From Robiginitalea marina (lineage in GTDB: Bacteria; Bacteroidota; Bacteroidia; Flavobacteriales; Flavobacteriaceae), in the NCBI RefSeq assembly GCF_024006985.1, contig NZ_JAMXIB010000010.1, positions 1-64,000 of the forward strand: DNA of 64,000 bases. The letters are read 5' to 3'. This document shows, one piece after another, positions 16,850-25,589 of the stretch. The position numbers and the translations under genes were made by a program. A model generated the notes under the pieces. It ran no database searches, was not told the origin of the DNA, and was given only the letters and a program-made list of their open reading frames with translations. Numbering within the stretch: the first letter of the stretch is position 1; each line of letters opens with the position of its first letter.

Positions 16850-18343
16850 TTATTTAATCCAGCTTTCTAGTATATCACTAGCCTCTATGTCCCTATCCAA
16901 TAATTCCAGCAAATAGCGAATTACTTCCATGTTTTTATTGCAAAATGCACTATTTGGTCTGAAACCGTAGATATCACCCTGAGTTGCCCAATTGTGAACT
17001 GGATCCGCTCCACAATACACTTTAAAGGCGCATTCTGAGCATCCGGCTAATGTCTCATTTGCCCATACCTGAGATATTCTATGGGTCTTCTCTCCATATA
17101 TAATCTCTTCATAAGTGTTTTCTAGCAAATGACCAAGCCTAAATGAATAGTCCTTTTGTTCAGCTAGCATTCGACTCTCATCAGTTGCATATACTGCGCC
17201 ATCATAATTAAAAACAATTACCCCATTAATTAATCCAGCTGGAGATTGCAGGTCTACATATGGAATATTGAAGGGAGTTAATATTTTGGTTAGAATAATT
17301 TTGCTGAAATCCTCGGTGAAAAAATGACCTTCTTTATTTATTTCAATAATTCTTTTTAATGCTTTTTTATAAAAATGGAGGAACTCCTCTGTTTTATACC
17401 TGTTTTTCTCTGTCCTTAAGGCAAATCCATATGGGCTTATATTTCTCAAAAATATTCCAGAAAACCCTTGTTGAAAGTATTCATTTACAATCTCTACAGG
17501 ATATTTAAGAGAATGGGAACTGGTTGTCATCAAAGCAGAAACTTGATCATGCCCTAGAATTTCTCTCGATAATTCAATCCCTTTTATAGTCAAGTCATAG
17601 CTACTACAATTAGGTTTATTCCTATTCTTATCATGGACAAATTTAGGTCCATCTAAAGAGGTTGAGATTAAGACTTGATTTGTTTTACAATACTCTAGTA
17701 TTTCTTCATTTATTAAAGCCAGGTTTGTGCAAATAACATAATTAATGTTCTTACCATAAATAGGAGCAAGTTCCTGAGCCTTTTTTATTGCATATTTAAT
17801 GTTCTCAAAAGCCAAAAGAGCTTCGCCTCCTTGAAACTCCATAGTAACATTCGGATTCGGCGATTTCATCATAAACTCAATTCCCTTATCTATGGAATTT
17901 AAGCTCATGTCATATTTCTCCTTGTTTTGAGTTACTCTTGAAACCTGACAGTAAGCGCATGTGTGCTCACACCTTAGTGATATGACGAAAATATGTAGGG
18001 AGGTCAACCGATCAAGAAAAAGCTTCTTTGTTCTGTATCTTGTTGCGATTAAATCGATATTTGGAGAATATATCTCTTCAGAGATAAAATGATTGGAAAT
18101 TAAATCCTGGTATAATTCAGGATTCTCATCTTGAGATAATTCCTTTTTTACGATTGATTCGTATGTACCAGAAGGAACAAAGAGATAATCTCCTATCTCA
18201 TTTATTAGCACCTCTCTATTTTTATTTATTCTATGAAAATTAAAGGGCATTAAGAAGTAATTGCCCTTAGACTGATTGTAGTGATCTAAGTCCCTAAACT
18301 GCCTGAAATCTTTCCTCTTCTTTTCAAAAAGTTGCTTATTCAT
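16850..18343 (-). CDS. hxsB: HXS-system radical SAM/SPASM maturase HxsB
   Basis: 497 residues. An N-terminal region of about 100 residues (probably the peptide-recognition part) precedes the radical SAM core with CEHTCAYC near residue 125, EFQGGEALLAF as the GGE motif, and a SPASM-type C-terminal cluster region (GCSECAFKVYCGADP, later FC). It should use a 5'-deoxyadenosyl radical to modify the HxsA precursor. The gene overlaps hxsD by 4 bp and touches hxsC, so the three are one transcription unit. Confidence 0.87.
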   Translation of the reverse strand: MNKQLFEKKRKDFRQFRDLDHYNQSKGNYFLMPFNFHRINKNREVLINEIGDYLFVPSGTYESIVKKELSQDENPELYQDLISNHFISEEIYSPNIDLIATRYRTKKLFLDRLTSLHIFVISLRCEHTCAYCQVSRVTQNKEKYDMSLNSIDKGIEFMMKSPNPNVTMEFQGGEALLAFENIKYAIKKAQELAPIYGKNINYVICTNLALINEEILEYCKTNQVLISTSLDGPKFVHDKNRNKPNCSSYDLTIKGIELSREILGHDQVSALMTTSSHSLKYPVEIVNEYFQQGFSGIFLRNISPYGFALRTEKNRYKTEEFLHFYKKALKRIIEINKEGHFFTEDFSKIILTKILTPFNIPYVDLQSPAGLINGVIVFNYDGAVYATDESRMLAEQKDYSFRLGHLLENTYEEIIYGEKTHRISQVWANETLAGCSECAFKVYCGADPVHNWATQGDIYGFRPNSAFCNKNMEVIRYLLELLDRDIEASDILESWIK

Positions 18344-18696
18344 GGCATTTTTATACCTAGTGGATCATCAAAATCCCCCTTCGGTTCTTCATCATATTCA
18401 CCATGAGAAAAGGCTTTAGCGATTATCAACTCTCTTATTGTTTTGGTTTCATTACTAACAATATCCCGTAAGTTAAAATCGATAAAATCTTGATTCAATT
18501 TTGTTCTTATTTCTTCAAAGTCTTTATCGTTCAAAGGCTCTTTAGCTATCAATTCAATTATGAAATAATGATCATCATTAATATTGATAGTGATTTCAAA
18601 ATCATCAGAATACCAATAAAGGCATTTTATGATCGAATTTTTTGAATATACCCTTGAATCAAGCTTAAATTGAAGAGAGGAGAGTTTATCCGACAT
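18340..18696 (-). CDS. hxsD: HXS-system protein HxsD
   Basis: 118 residues, soluble. The C-terminal half has the family signature FNLRDIVSNETKTIRELII followed by AKAFS. HxsD proteins are small partners found only with the two HXS radical SAM enzymes; by analogy with other radical SAM peptide systems it may deliver the precursor, but that is inference. It starts 4 bp after hxsA and overlaps hxsB by 4 bp. Confidence 0.82.
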   Translation of the reverse strand: MSDKLSSLQFKLDSRVYSKNSIIKCLYWYSDDFEITININDDHYFIIELIAKEPLNDKDFEEIRTKLNQDFIDFNLRDIVSNETKTIRELIIAKAFSHGEYDEEPKGDFDDPLGIKMP

Positions 18697-18700
18697 TTAA

Positions 18701-18985
18701 CTAAATTGAACTAGAAGCATGCGAAGCATGTGAAGCGTGAGATCCATGTGAAGAGTGAGAACTATGGGAAGCGTGGCTCGCCTGAGTGCTCTCCAGCGAA
18801 TAATTATTGGTCTCGGAAGTTGATAGAATCAACTGTGGTTTTGATTGTTTATTAGATATAACCTCTTCGGATTTAGGCTGATCAATTTCATTGTGGTTTG
18901 AAGCAAAACCAACTGAACCCAAAACTGCTAATGAGGTGGCAACGACTGAGGCAACTTTTTTTGATAAATTCGACTCCTTTTTCAT
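18701..18985 (-). CDS. hxsA: His-Xaa-Ser repeat precursor HxsA
   Basis: 94 residues from the Met at 18985, chosen because MKKESNLSKK starts a signal-like leader; a frame from 19018 adds 11 residues. Residues about 9-29 are hydrophobic (VASVVATSLAVLGSVGFA), a probable signal peptide. The C-terminus is seven consecutive His-Xaa-Ser triplets (Xaa is Ala, Ser, Ser, Gly, Ala, Ala, Ala) at about residues 71-91, ending SSI. This is the substrate type after which the HXS system is named. The repeat offers imidazoles for crosslinking or metal binding and serines for glycosylation. Confidence 0.88.
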   Translation of the reverse strand: MKKESNLSKKVASVVATSLAVLGSVGFASNHNEIDQPKSEEVISNKQSKPQLILSTSETNNYSLESTQASHASHSSHSSHGSHASHASHASSSI

Positions 18986-19102
18986 CTTGAAAAGATTAAA
19001 TGATTGGAAAAAGTACAAATATTAGCTCACCTTAACAATGATAAATATCATCTTAACTTCTAACTTACACTCTTTAAAACGCAAACATTTAAGGCTTTAT
19101 TA

Positions 19103-20767
19103 CTATTCTAAAGATTGCTTAATAACTTTTTTAATAGCGAATCCATTGCCCTCTTTAATTGTGATCATATTTAAATCATTTACAATACTAAAAGCCTTCT
19201 TATATCTTTCTTGGAATATCTTCTCATTAAAATAATCCTTCCACAAGAAATAAACACTCTTTTTATCCGTCAGTTTTCTAATGTCTTCTGAGACCAAATA
19301 GTTGCTCACGATATTGAAATCTATAATAGGCAACTTTTCATCACAATAATTTTGTAAAAGAATTGTCTGATCTGTTATGACTACCGCCTCATTAGGTTCA
19401 GTCAATTCAATAAGTTCCATAATAGGGGTAATTCTTTCTTTAAATTCTATGTTAATTAAATCCTGTCTTGACTCTTGAGTTAAATAGAAAAGAAAAGATA
19501 GAATAATTAATCCAACAGAATAAATAGATATAACCGTATGAATCTTATTTAATCGGGTTCTTATGAAAAGAAATGTCTTATAAAGCACATAACCTACAAT
19601 AATGGAGAAAAAGGGAGATAATAAATTAATATGCCTTAAGGATTCAAAAGGATTTACGACTTCACTCCTTACAAAATAATAACTTCTATGATGGATAGTG
19701 TTTATAAAGAGAAGAGATATGAAAACCAATAGTGGATATAATAGTAATGGGTTTTTTTTAGAATCATTTAGTAATAAAATGATTCCCAAAATGGCCAGCG
19801 GAGAAAAAACAAAAAACCAACTGAAATTGGAAAATCCTCTTATAAACATAAAAAACAACGGCTTAAAGAATTTAAATTGAAATGGATTTCCCAAAGCATA
19901 TTCACTTTCCATCTCTAAACTAGCACCAATATTTAAAGCATAGAAATAATAAACAATTAAGCCACAACAGAATACCAAAAAAGGCAGTAATCCCTGGGGT
20001 TTTTTATTTTCCTTTTGTCTTCTTTGAAAAAATCTTATCAGAATAAATAAAACAGGGAATGATATAATAATAATACTTTCCCTTTTAAAGTGAATGGCTA
20101 GCATGTAAACAGCTACTAATGACAGGAAAAGCAATGTGCTTTTTTTAGAATTGTTTTTCTCAAAATACATGAGAAATAGTAATAGAGATAAAACAATAAG
20201 AGCACTTGCACTTGTCTCAAATAGTGAAGAGGAATGGAAGCTATTAAAAGCTGGTGTTGTAATGAAAACCACCGAAGAAAAAAGTCCCAAAATAGAACTA
20301 CTAAATATCTTGGAGCAAATAAAGTAGATGCCAATTAAGGACATAAATGCAAACACAAGGTTAAGTAATGAAATGTTCATTGGGCTATAACCGGACACCT
20401 CATTAATTAACCATAAAATCGAAGGCAATCCCATAAGATTACTGGGATAAACAGAACGTATTTCGCATTGCGAAAGTGAACCAATTCCGCATGAGGTGAC
20501 AGAAAATGTGAAATCCAGATTTTGAAAATTATAAACTAGAAATCGTGATGATGCGTTGATCAAATAGGAATCTTCATATTCCAAACCTTTAAAGAAGGTA
20601 AAATCAAAAGGGATCTTAAAGAGAATAAATAATATTAATAGAAATAATAATTGAAGAATATTACCATATTGAATGCCATTTAGTTTTAATTCCTGTCTCA
20701 GACTAAGGAAAAGAAGTGCTAATGTTGAGCCGAAAAGGAGATTAAGGAAAATTAAGGCGATTGTCAT
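19103..20767 (-). CDS. GT-C-like integral membrane glycosyltransferase candidate
   Basis: 554 residues with about eleven hydrophobic helices in the first 430 and a soluble C-terminal part. The first large external loop has GLEYEDSYL, the acidic Asp/Glu motif position used for catalysis in GT-C enzymes of the PMT/ArnT type. Such enzymes move a sugar from a polyprenyl carrier to protein or lipid on the outer face of the membrane. It lies directly upstream of hxsA on the same strand (117 bp to the chosen start), so the Ser-rich HxsA peptide is an attractive acceptor; no direct evidence supports that. Confidence 0.6.
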   Translation of the reverse strand: MTIALIFLNLLFGSTLALLFLSLRQELKLNGIQYGNILQLLFLLILFILFKIPFDFTFFKGLEYEDSYLINASSRFLVYNFQNLDFTFSVTSCGIGSLSQCEIRSVYPSNLMGLPSILWLINEVSGYSPMNISLLNLVFAFMSLIGIYFICSKIFSSSILGLFSSVVFITTPAFNSFHSSSLFETSASALIVLSLLLFLMYFEKNNSKKSTLLFLSLVAVYMLAIHFKRESIIIISFPVLFILIRFFQRRQKENKKPQGLLPFLVFCCGLIVYYFYALNIGASLEMESEYALGNPFQFKFFKPLFFMFIRGFSNFSWFFVFSPLAILGIILLLNDSKKNPLLLYPLLVFISLLFINTIHHRSYYFVRSEVVNPFESLRHINLLSPFFSIIVGYVLYKTFLFIRTRLNKIHTVISIYSVGLIILSFLFYLTQESRQDLINIEFKERITPIMELIELTEPNEAVVITDQTILLQNYCDEKLPIIDFNIVSNYLVSEDIRKLTDKKSVYFLWKDYFNEKIFQERYKKAFSIVNDLNMITIKEGNGFAIKKVIKQSLE

Positions 20768-20815
20768 CTAATTAAAACATAATATTTAATGGAGGATTTT
20801 ATTTAAAATAAAGAA

Positions 20816-21646
20816 ATGTCACTTACAGGAAAAAATATATTAACGATAGACTGCGAAGATTTTTTAGAATTACCCGCATTCAAAGATCTCAAGCACAATG
20901 CTGACTTAAATAAGATGATCGATAATCAAGTAAGTGCTATCCTCAAAGAACTTCATGATGCTAATGACACAAAGGCTACCTTTTTTATTGTAGGCGAAAT
21001 TGCAAAACGAAATCCCGATTTGGTAAAACGTATTAAGGAGAAAGGCCATCAATTAGGATCTCATAGTCTAAAACATAAAAAGGCTTACAAACTAACCAAA
21101 TCTGAATTTGAATCAGATCTTAAAGAATCATTGCAGCAAATTTCTAAAGCCAGTGGCGAAGTTGTTGAATGCTATCGAGCTCCAATGTGGTCTTACAAAC
21201 CAAAGATGAAATGGTTTTGGGATGTTTTATCTAAAAATAAAATAAAATATGATTCCAGTATTTTTCCTATTAGTAGTATGATGTATGGCAATCCTAAAGC
21301 TCTAAGAATTATTCACCGAATCAATGGCATAGTTGAAATACCTCCTTCAACATTCCGGATACTTGGTATAAATATACCATTTAGCGGAGGGATATATTTT
21401 AGAATATTACCTTATGGGATTATTAAATATTTCATTAGAAGATTACGGAAGAAATGTAATCAACCAATAATAATGTATTTTCATCCATGGGAGTTGGACC
21501 CAAAACTTGTGAAAATTCGAAAAATCAGCCCTTTGTACAAATTTGTCTTATATCATAATACTAAAAATTCAATGAAAAAATTTCGAAAGCTTATCAATGA
21601 TTTCGATTTCACCTCTATTGAAGAATATTCCGAAATCAGTGTTTAA
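20816..21646 (+). CDS. polysaccharide deacetylase (NodB, exosortase-locus type)
   Basis: 276 residues. The NodB fold elements are clear: TIDCEDF near residue 12 (catalytic and metal Asp), ATFFIVGEIA, HSLKHKKAY as the H-S-xx-H metal motif near residue 84, YRAPMWSYKP, and the C-terminal YFHPWELDP. This HPWE ending is characteristic of the deacetylases found in exopolysaccharide and exosortase loci. There is no signal peptide, so action on a cytoplasmic or lipid-linked N-acetylated sugar is likely. It is divergent from the GT-C gene (48 bp between starts) and followed by the FAD gene 8 bp later. Confidence 0.82.
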   Translation: MSLTGKNILTIDCEDFLELPAFKDLKHNADLNKMIDNQVSAILKELHDANDTKATFFIVGEIAKRNPDLVKRIKEKGHQLGSHSLKHKKAYKLTKSEFESDLKESLQQISKASGEVVECYRAPMWSYKPKMKWFWDVLSKNKIKYDSSIFPISSMMYGNPKALRIIHRINGIVEIPPSTFRILGINIPFSGGIYFRILPYGIIKYFIRRLRKKCNQPIIMYFHPWELDPKLVKIRKISPLYKFVLYHNTKNSMKKFRKLINDFDFTSIEEYSEISV

Positions 21647-21654
21647 AGATTCTG

Positions 21655-23073
21655 ATGGAAAAATTTAAGCACGTAATTATTGGCGCTGGAGTTACCGGAT
21701 TAGTAACTGCAATTGAACTTGGCAAAACCTATCCGGGTGAAGTTTTACTAATAGAAAAGGAAAACGAGGTTGGAGGTCTTTTAAGAACAATCGAAAGAAA
21801 CGGATTCAGATATGATATAGGATCGCATATAATTCATGATGAAGTCGAGCCGGAAATTCTTAAGTATGTAGACCAAGTATCCGGTGGCCTTTTAATAAGA
21901 AAGAAGCGCATTGGTAAATTAGTTTTTCGCAAATCATACATTAGATATCCATTAAAGTCTATAAACTTTCTATCTGGACTGGGTTTAAGGGAATCAATTT
22001 CCTGTACTTTTTCCTTAATATATAGTAGAGTTAGAAAGATTTTTACTCCTCGAAATAAAAACATCGATCTTGGATACGAAAAAGAGTTAAAAGGAAATGT
22101 AGGTGATAGGGCTTACAAAATATTCTATCGCCCTTATGCAATAAAACTCTGGAATTGCAACCCAAATCTTATCTCGAGTTCTGCTATTAAGAGACAATCT
22201 GCAATGGTGGGCCCTTTAACTCTTATCAAGCAATTCTTTCGTTCCTTAATTACAAAAAACACGGATAGATACTATTATTATTTGGAGGGAGGAGTAGGTA
22301 AGTTTCCAGAAGGTCTTGAGAAAATTGCAAATCAAAATGGGGTTAAGATTTTAAAATCAATTAAAGATTTCCGCTTAGACCAAAATAAATTGATATTGAA
22401 CATAAATGACAGTGATAATGTAATTGAATACGACTATTTAGTATCCACAGTTCCAATTTCCGCCATTATTAATAAGCTTCATTTTAAGGAGAAGGAAATA
22501 GACCTAGTAAACTCTGTAAAATTTAGAGGCCTTAAGCTTGTTTTTATTCATACAGATGAGGAGGTTTTAATTCCGGGTGAATGCTTTTACCTACCCGAAA
22601 CAAAATATGCCCTCGGGCGTGTTTCTATTCCCAAAAGGTTTTCAAACTCAATGAATCCAAGTGAGAAAATCACAGGAATTATTTGTGAAATACCCTGCTC
22701 TCCAAATGATAATATTTGGGATTTAACAACTAAAGAGGCTGTAAAGTTATGTTATCAAGACCTAATTGAAGCTGGTCTATTAAGGAAGAAGAATTATAAA
22801 CAATCTGAATATGATTTTCACCTTAATGTGAAGGATATTTATCCAATGTATTACATAAACTGGAGGCAAAATGTGAAGTCAATACTGAAATTAATGGCAG
22901 AGAAGTATCCTAACATTTACATTGCGGGAAAGTCAGGCTTTTTCATGCAATCAAATATGGACAGATCTATAAGAATTGGCAGGATGCTTGCATCGAACCT
23001 ACAAGAAGGAAAATCTGTTAATGATTGGTATCAAAATCTAGATTATTTTCATGACTTAATACTAAGAGATTAA
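21655..23073 (+). CDS. FAD-dependent oxidoreductase (amine oxidase/UDP-galactopyranose mutase-like)
   Basis: 472 residues. The N-terminal Rossmann motif is IIGAGVTGLVTAIEL, followed by LLIEKENEVGGLLRT, the second FAD-contact segment. YDIGSHIIHD follows, as in protoporphyrinogen-oxidase-like and mutase-like enzymes of sugar-lipid pathways. A C-terminal IYIAGKSGFFMQSNMDRSI completes the FAD site. The substrate is unknown. Placed 8 bp behind the deacetylase and divergent from the GT-C gene, it probably helps make the sugar or lipid donor used by that enzyme. Confidence 0.7.
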   Translation: MEKFKHVIIGAGVTGLVTAIELGKTYPGEVLLIEKENEVGGLLRTIERNGFRYDIGSHIIHDEVEPEILKYVDQVSGGLLIRKKRIGKLVFRKSYIRYPLKSINFLSGLGLRESISCTFSLIYSRVRKIFTPRNKNIDLGYEKELKGNVGDRAYKIFYRPYAIKLWNCNPNLISSSAIKRQSAMVGPLTLIKQFFRSLITKNTDRYYYYLEGGVGKFPEGLEKIANQNGVKILKSIKDFRLDQNKLILNINDSDNVIEYDYLVSTVPISAIINKLHFKEKEIDLVNSVKFRGLKLVFIHTDEEVLIPGECFYLPETKYALGRVSIPKRFSNSMNPSEKITGIICEIPCSPNDNIWDLTTKEAVKLCYQDLIEAGLLRKKNYKQSEYDFHLNVKDIYPMYYINWRQNVKSILKLMAEKYPNIYIAGKSGFFMQSNMDRSIRIGRMLASNLQEGKSVNDWYQNLDYFHDLILRD

Positions 23074-23476
23074 AATTATCATTTGCAAATAAGATATAGT
23101 CTCGATGAAATATTATCTTCAAGACAGATAATTTTGGAGTTTCCTTTAGTTAGCATTTGATCAAATATTCTTTTTGATTACCATACCTTAGTTTGTTCTT
23201 TGGATAAAATATTATTAAGACTCTAAGGATGTCAATGTTCATTTTATTTTAGGTTTTTTTAAAATGATGGTTTGTAAAGAATCAAAACAATCTGAAGGAT
23301 GTAGCTTCAAATCAAGCCAAAAAAGTATGATTATTATTAGACAGTTGGATACGGAAAACCGTATTTGCCGCATTATTAGCAATCTAAATGCCCAACTAAA
23401 CCTATTATTGAAGCCTGCTCTAATTTTGCCGGGCGAATTTTTTAATCGGCAATTCAAATCCAATCTTATTCTTCAC
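23074..23476. other. intergenic, no gene seen
   Basis: AT-rich region between the convergent FAD oxidoreductase gene and the secreted-protein gene. The only sizeable forward frame (23264) runs into the antisense of the next gene and lacks coding character. I see no strong terminator. Confidence 0.4.
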
Positions 23477-24418
23477 TTATTCAATGCATCTGAGTTTTCT
23501 CTGAAATATGTCCCGAAGTACAATGTCATCAAAGTCATATTGCCTATCGGTGCCTTGGATTCGAATAATTTCAATCGGGGATTTGACTAATCTTGCCATT
23601 TCCTCTTTTGTTAGCCTTCCAAATAATCTGAAACCATAACAATCTATATCTCCTCTATGGTAGAATGTAATGATGTCGCCATTTTCAAGCTTCACCTTTA
23701 CAAAGGATAGGTTATTGGAGTATGGGCTTGTGCAGCCAACATCATAGCGGGTCTCAAAAGACACCAAATATTCTTCTCCAACTTTTGACAGCCTGAGAAT
23801 TAGCCCAGAATTTCCCTGCCCAAATTCATTATGAAGATTATAAGCTGGCGATATTTTTACAATCTTTCCGTCGAATTTATCTATCTCATTAACTTCATAC
23901 TGGCAGTTATTTTTAAAATCAAGCTGTCGTTTTTTTTTTCGATCCAATTTAGCATCCTCAATAGCGAGCCTGTCCAAACTATCTTCCCTAACTACTCGAG
24001 CATTAATTTGCTCAATTTCATTATTTATGCCTGGAGTCTCATCAATAAAGATATATTTAAGGTAGCAGTTTTGGCAATCTTTAAAGTCCACTAAATATAA
24101 TCTGTAACTGTAGATAACTATTCCTTTTACTTCAACTATATCCCCCTTCTTAATGGAATCATATCTTGTGCTTTTATCGCCAATCACCCTTTCTAAATAG
24201 GGTTTTCCTTTCACTTTGACTCTCACAGGACTGTCAAATTTACGTATGGCCTGTGCTGATAATAGGAAAGGTGAAACGAATATTGATATTTGTATTAGAG
24301 CTGATAAAACAGCTTTAAAACTACTCCTAAAATTGGGTTGATAGGTGGTTCTTTGTAATAAGAAACTCCTATTATTTCTTTTACTATATCTCCTGAAAGG
24401 CAAAATGCAGGTCTGCAT
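23477..24418 (-). CDS. exported protein, unknown function
   Basis: 313 residues. A basic N-terminus of about 35 residues precedes a hydrophobic segment (ALIQISIFVSPFLLSAQA) that looks like a signal peptide with AQA cleavage. No later Met is available, so the long leader is either real or the start is non-ATG. The middle has an SH3-like stretch (KKGDIVEVKGIVIYSYRLYLVDF) and a Lys-rich helix. Four cysteines lie in the mature part (CQNC, CQYE, VGCTS). I recognise no family. Confidence 0.5.
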   Translation of the reverse strand: MQTCILPFRRYSKRNNRSFLLQRTTYQPNFRSSFKAVLSALIQISIFVSPFLLSAQAIRKFDSPVRVKVKGKPYLERVIGDKSTRYDSIKKGDIVEVKGIVIYSYRLYLVDFKDCQNCYLKYIFIDETPGINNEIEQINARVVREDSLDRLAIEDAKLDRKKKRQLDFKNNCQYEVNEIDKFDGKIVKISPAYNLHNEFGQGNSGLILRLSKVGEEYLVSFETRYDVGCTSPYSNNLSFVKVKLENGDIITFYHRGDIDCYGFRLFGRLTKEEMARLVKSPIEIIRIQGTDRQYDFDDIVLRDIFQRKLRCIE

Positions 24419-24457
24419 TAATTCAATTAATTTTGATAATTTCTATAAACTTCATAT

Positions 24458-24889
24458 TTATTCTTTCAAAAAATAGTGCCCATAAATCTGCCAACCAAGA
24501 CTGGCGAGTGAAATTACAATGGCAACTATAGAGAGCCACCAAGTATTGGCCTTTGCCCAGGAGGCCTTATAGTCCCAATTAGCTTTCTTTCGCTCTTTTT
24601 CAATCTTGACTTCGTGTTGTTTTAACCAAGTCTCAAAGCCCAATTCCTGAGCCCTATAAAACTCCTTTTCCTTTATAATGTATGACTGAGATTTGGGAGG
24701 GAAATCTACCCGAATTAAGCCTAAAGAAGAAAGCTTTACAATAGCTTTTTTAACATCCTCCTCAGTATGCAGCGCCTCCATTCCTTTGAGGCGAACATTA
24801 TAATACCTTCGCTTATCTTCTTCTACACTGTTAGCCAAGTAATCAAATACTATTCTTAAAACTGCCTCCATGCTTTTATAAATTACCAA
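24458..24889 (-). CDS. winged-helix protein with C-terminal membrane helix
   Basis: 143 residues. A winged-helix-like domain occupies about residues 1-75 (ILRIVFDYLA-type helix, VKKAIVKLSSLGLIRVDFP and a wing ending SYIIKEKEF). A charged helix follows, then a transmembrane helix at about 115-137 (WWLSIVAIVISLASLGWQIYG). It is the third DNA-binding-like protein of this island with a C-terminal membrane anchor. The first 7 bp overlap the end of the small gene upstream, so both are co-translated. Confidence 0.55.
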   Translation of the reverse strand: MVIYKSMEAVLRIVFDYLANSVEEDKRRYYNVRLKGMEALHTEEDVKKAIVKLSSLGLIRVDFPPKSQSYIIKEKEFYRAQELGFETWLKQHEVKIEKERKKANWDYKASWAKANTWWLSIVAIVISLASLGWQIYGHYFLKE

Positions 24890-25065
24890 AGAGCCTCTTC
24901 CAAAACCCTTGCTTTTCTGAAGCGTCCTTCTTCCTCTGCTTTATAAGTGATGTGCCATCCCCTCTTAAATGCGAAGTCTCCCATTTTATTTAGATGCAGG
25001 GAGTGGTCTATAGTATACTTTAGTCTTTGTTGCGTTAACCTTTCAACATGTTTGATTGTTTTCAC
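24883..25065 (-). CDS. small basic hypothetical protein
   Basis: 60 residues, rich in Arg, Lys and His, with no signal or membrane segment. The end overlaps the membrane-anchored winged-helix gene by 7 bp, supporting its reality and a shared role. I do not recognise it. An antitoxin-like or adaptor function is conceivable but only by size and position. Confidence 0.45.
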   Translation of the reverse strand: MKTIKHVERLTQQRLKYTIDHSLHLNKMGDFAFKRGWHITYKAEEEGRFRKARVLEEALW

Positions 25066-25094
25066 AATACACCCTCTGAAGTGATTTAGAGGGG

Positions 25095-25586
25095 TTATTT
25101 AGCGAAAACCCTATTCAGGGTTTTTTTAGTTAGTCGAAAGTAGCTTGAAGCTCCATCGTTATTTAGAACAAAACATGTAACAACACCCTTTTGCCTGTTT
25201 CTATCTGTTGTTATTTCGGTTATTATTTTAGCATCCCCAATCTCTAATTCTCTACGATTCGGATTGCTTAAACCTTCATAGAGAAAGTTGTACAAATACT
25301 CAAGTTCCTGCTCATTTGCATAAAAATAGATACTCCTGATATCTATTATTGAATCTGAATAATAACTACCCAAATACTCCTCATTTTGATAATATAGCCT
25401 ATACCTTCTGCCTTTTTCTGTATCAATATATTCAAGGGTCACAGGCTGCTGCCAACCATCGTTCTTAAATGCACTTCCTACAATAGTCGCCTCTTTAAGA
25501 ACAGTAGTTATACCCACTTGAGCTCTTAAAAGGGTTACACCGCTAAATAATGTTAAAACGATTAACAAAACTCTCAACATATCCAA
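25095..25586 (-). CDS. secreted protein, paralogue 1 of 3
   Basis: 163 residues with a signal peptide (VLLIVLTLFSGVTLLRAQ). Near residues 95-115 lies the shared core LEYLYNFLYEGLSNPNRRELEIGDAK-type segment found in the next two genes, followed by a C-terminal LTKKTLNRVFAK. All three end in a hydrophobic-Lys/Arg-hydrophobic turn (RVFAK, RLFGKK, KLFGK). The fold is unknown and no catalytic motif is seen. The upstream paralogue ends 3 bp before this start. Confidence 0.6.
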   Translation of the reverse strand: MDMLRVLLIVLTLFSGVTLLRAQVGITTVLKEATIVGSAFKNDGWQQPVTLEYIDTEKGRRYRLYYQNEEYLGSYYSDSIIDIRSIYFYANEQELEYLYNFLYEGLSNPNRRELEIGDAKIITEITTDRNRQKGVVTCFVLNNDGASSYFRLTKKTLNRVFAK

Positions 25587-25589
25587 TTT

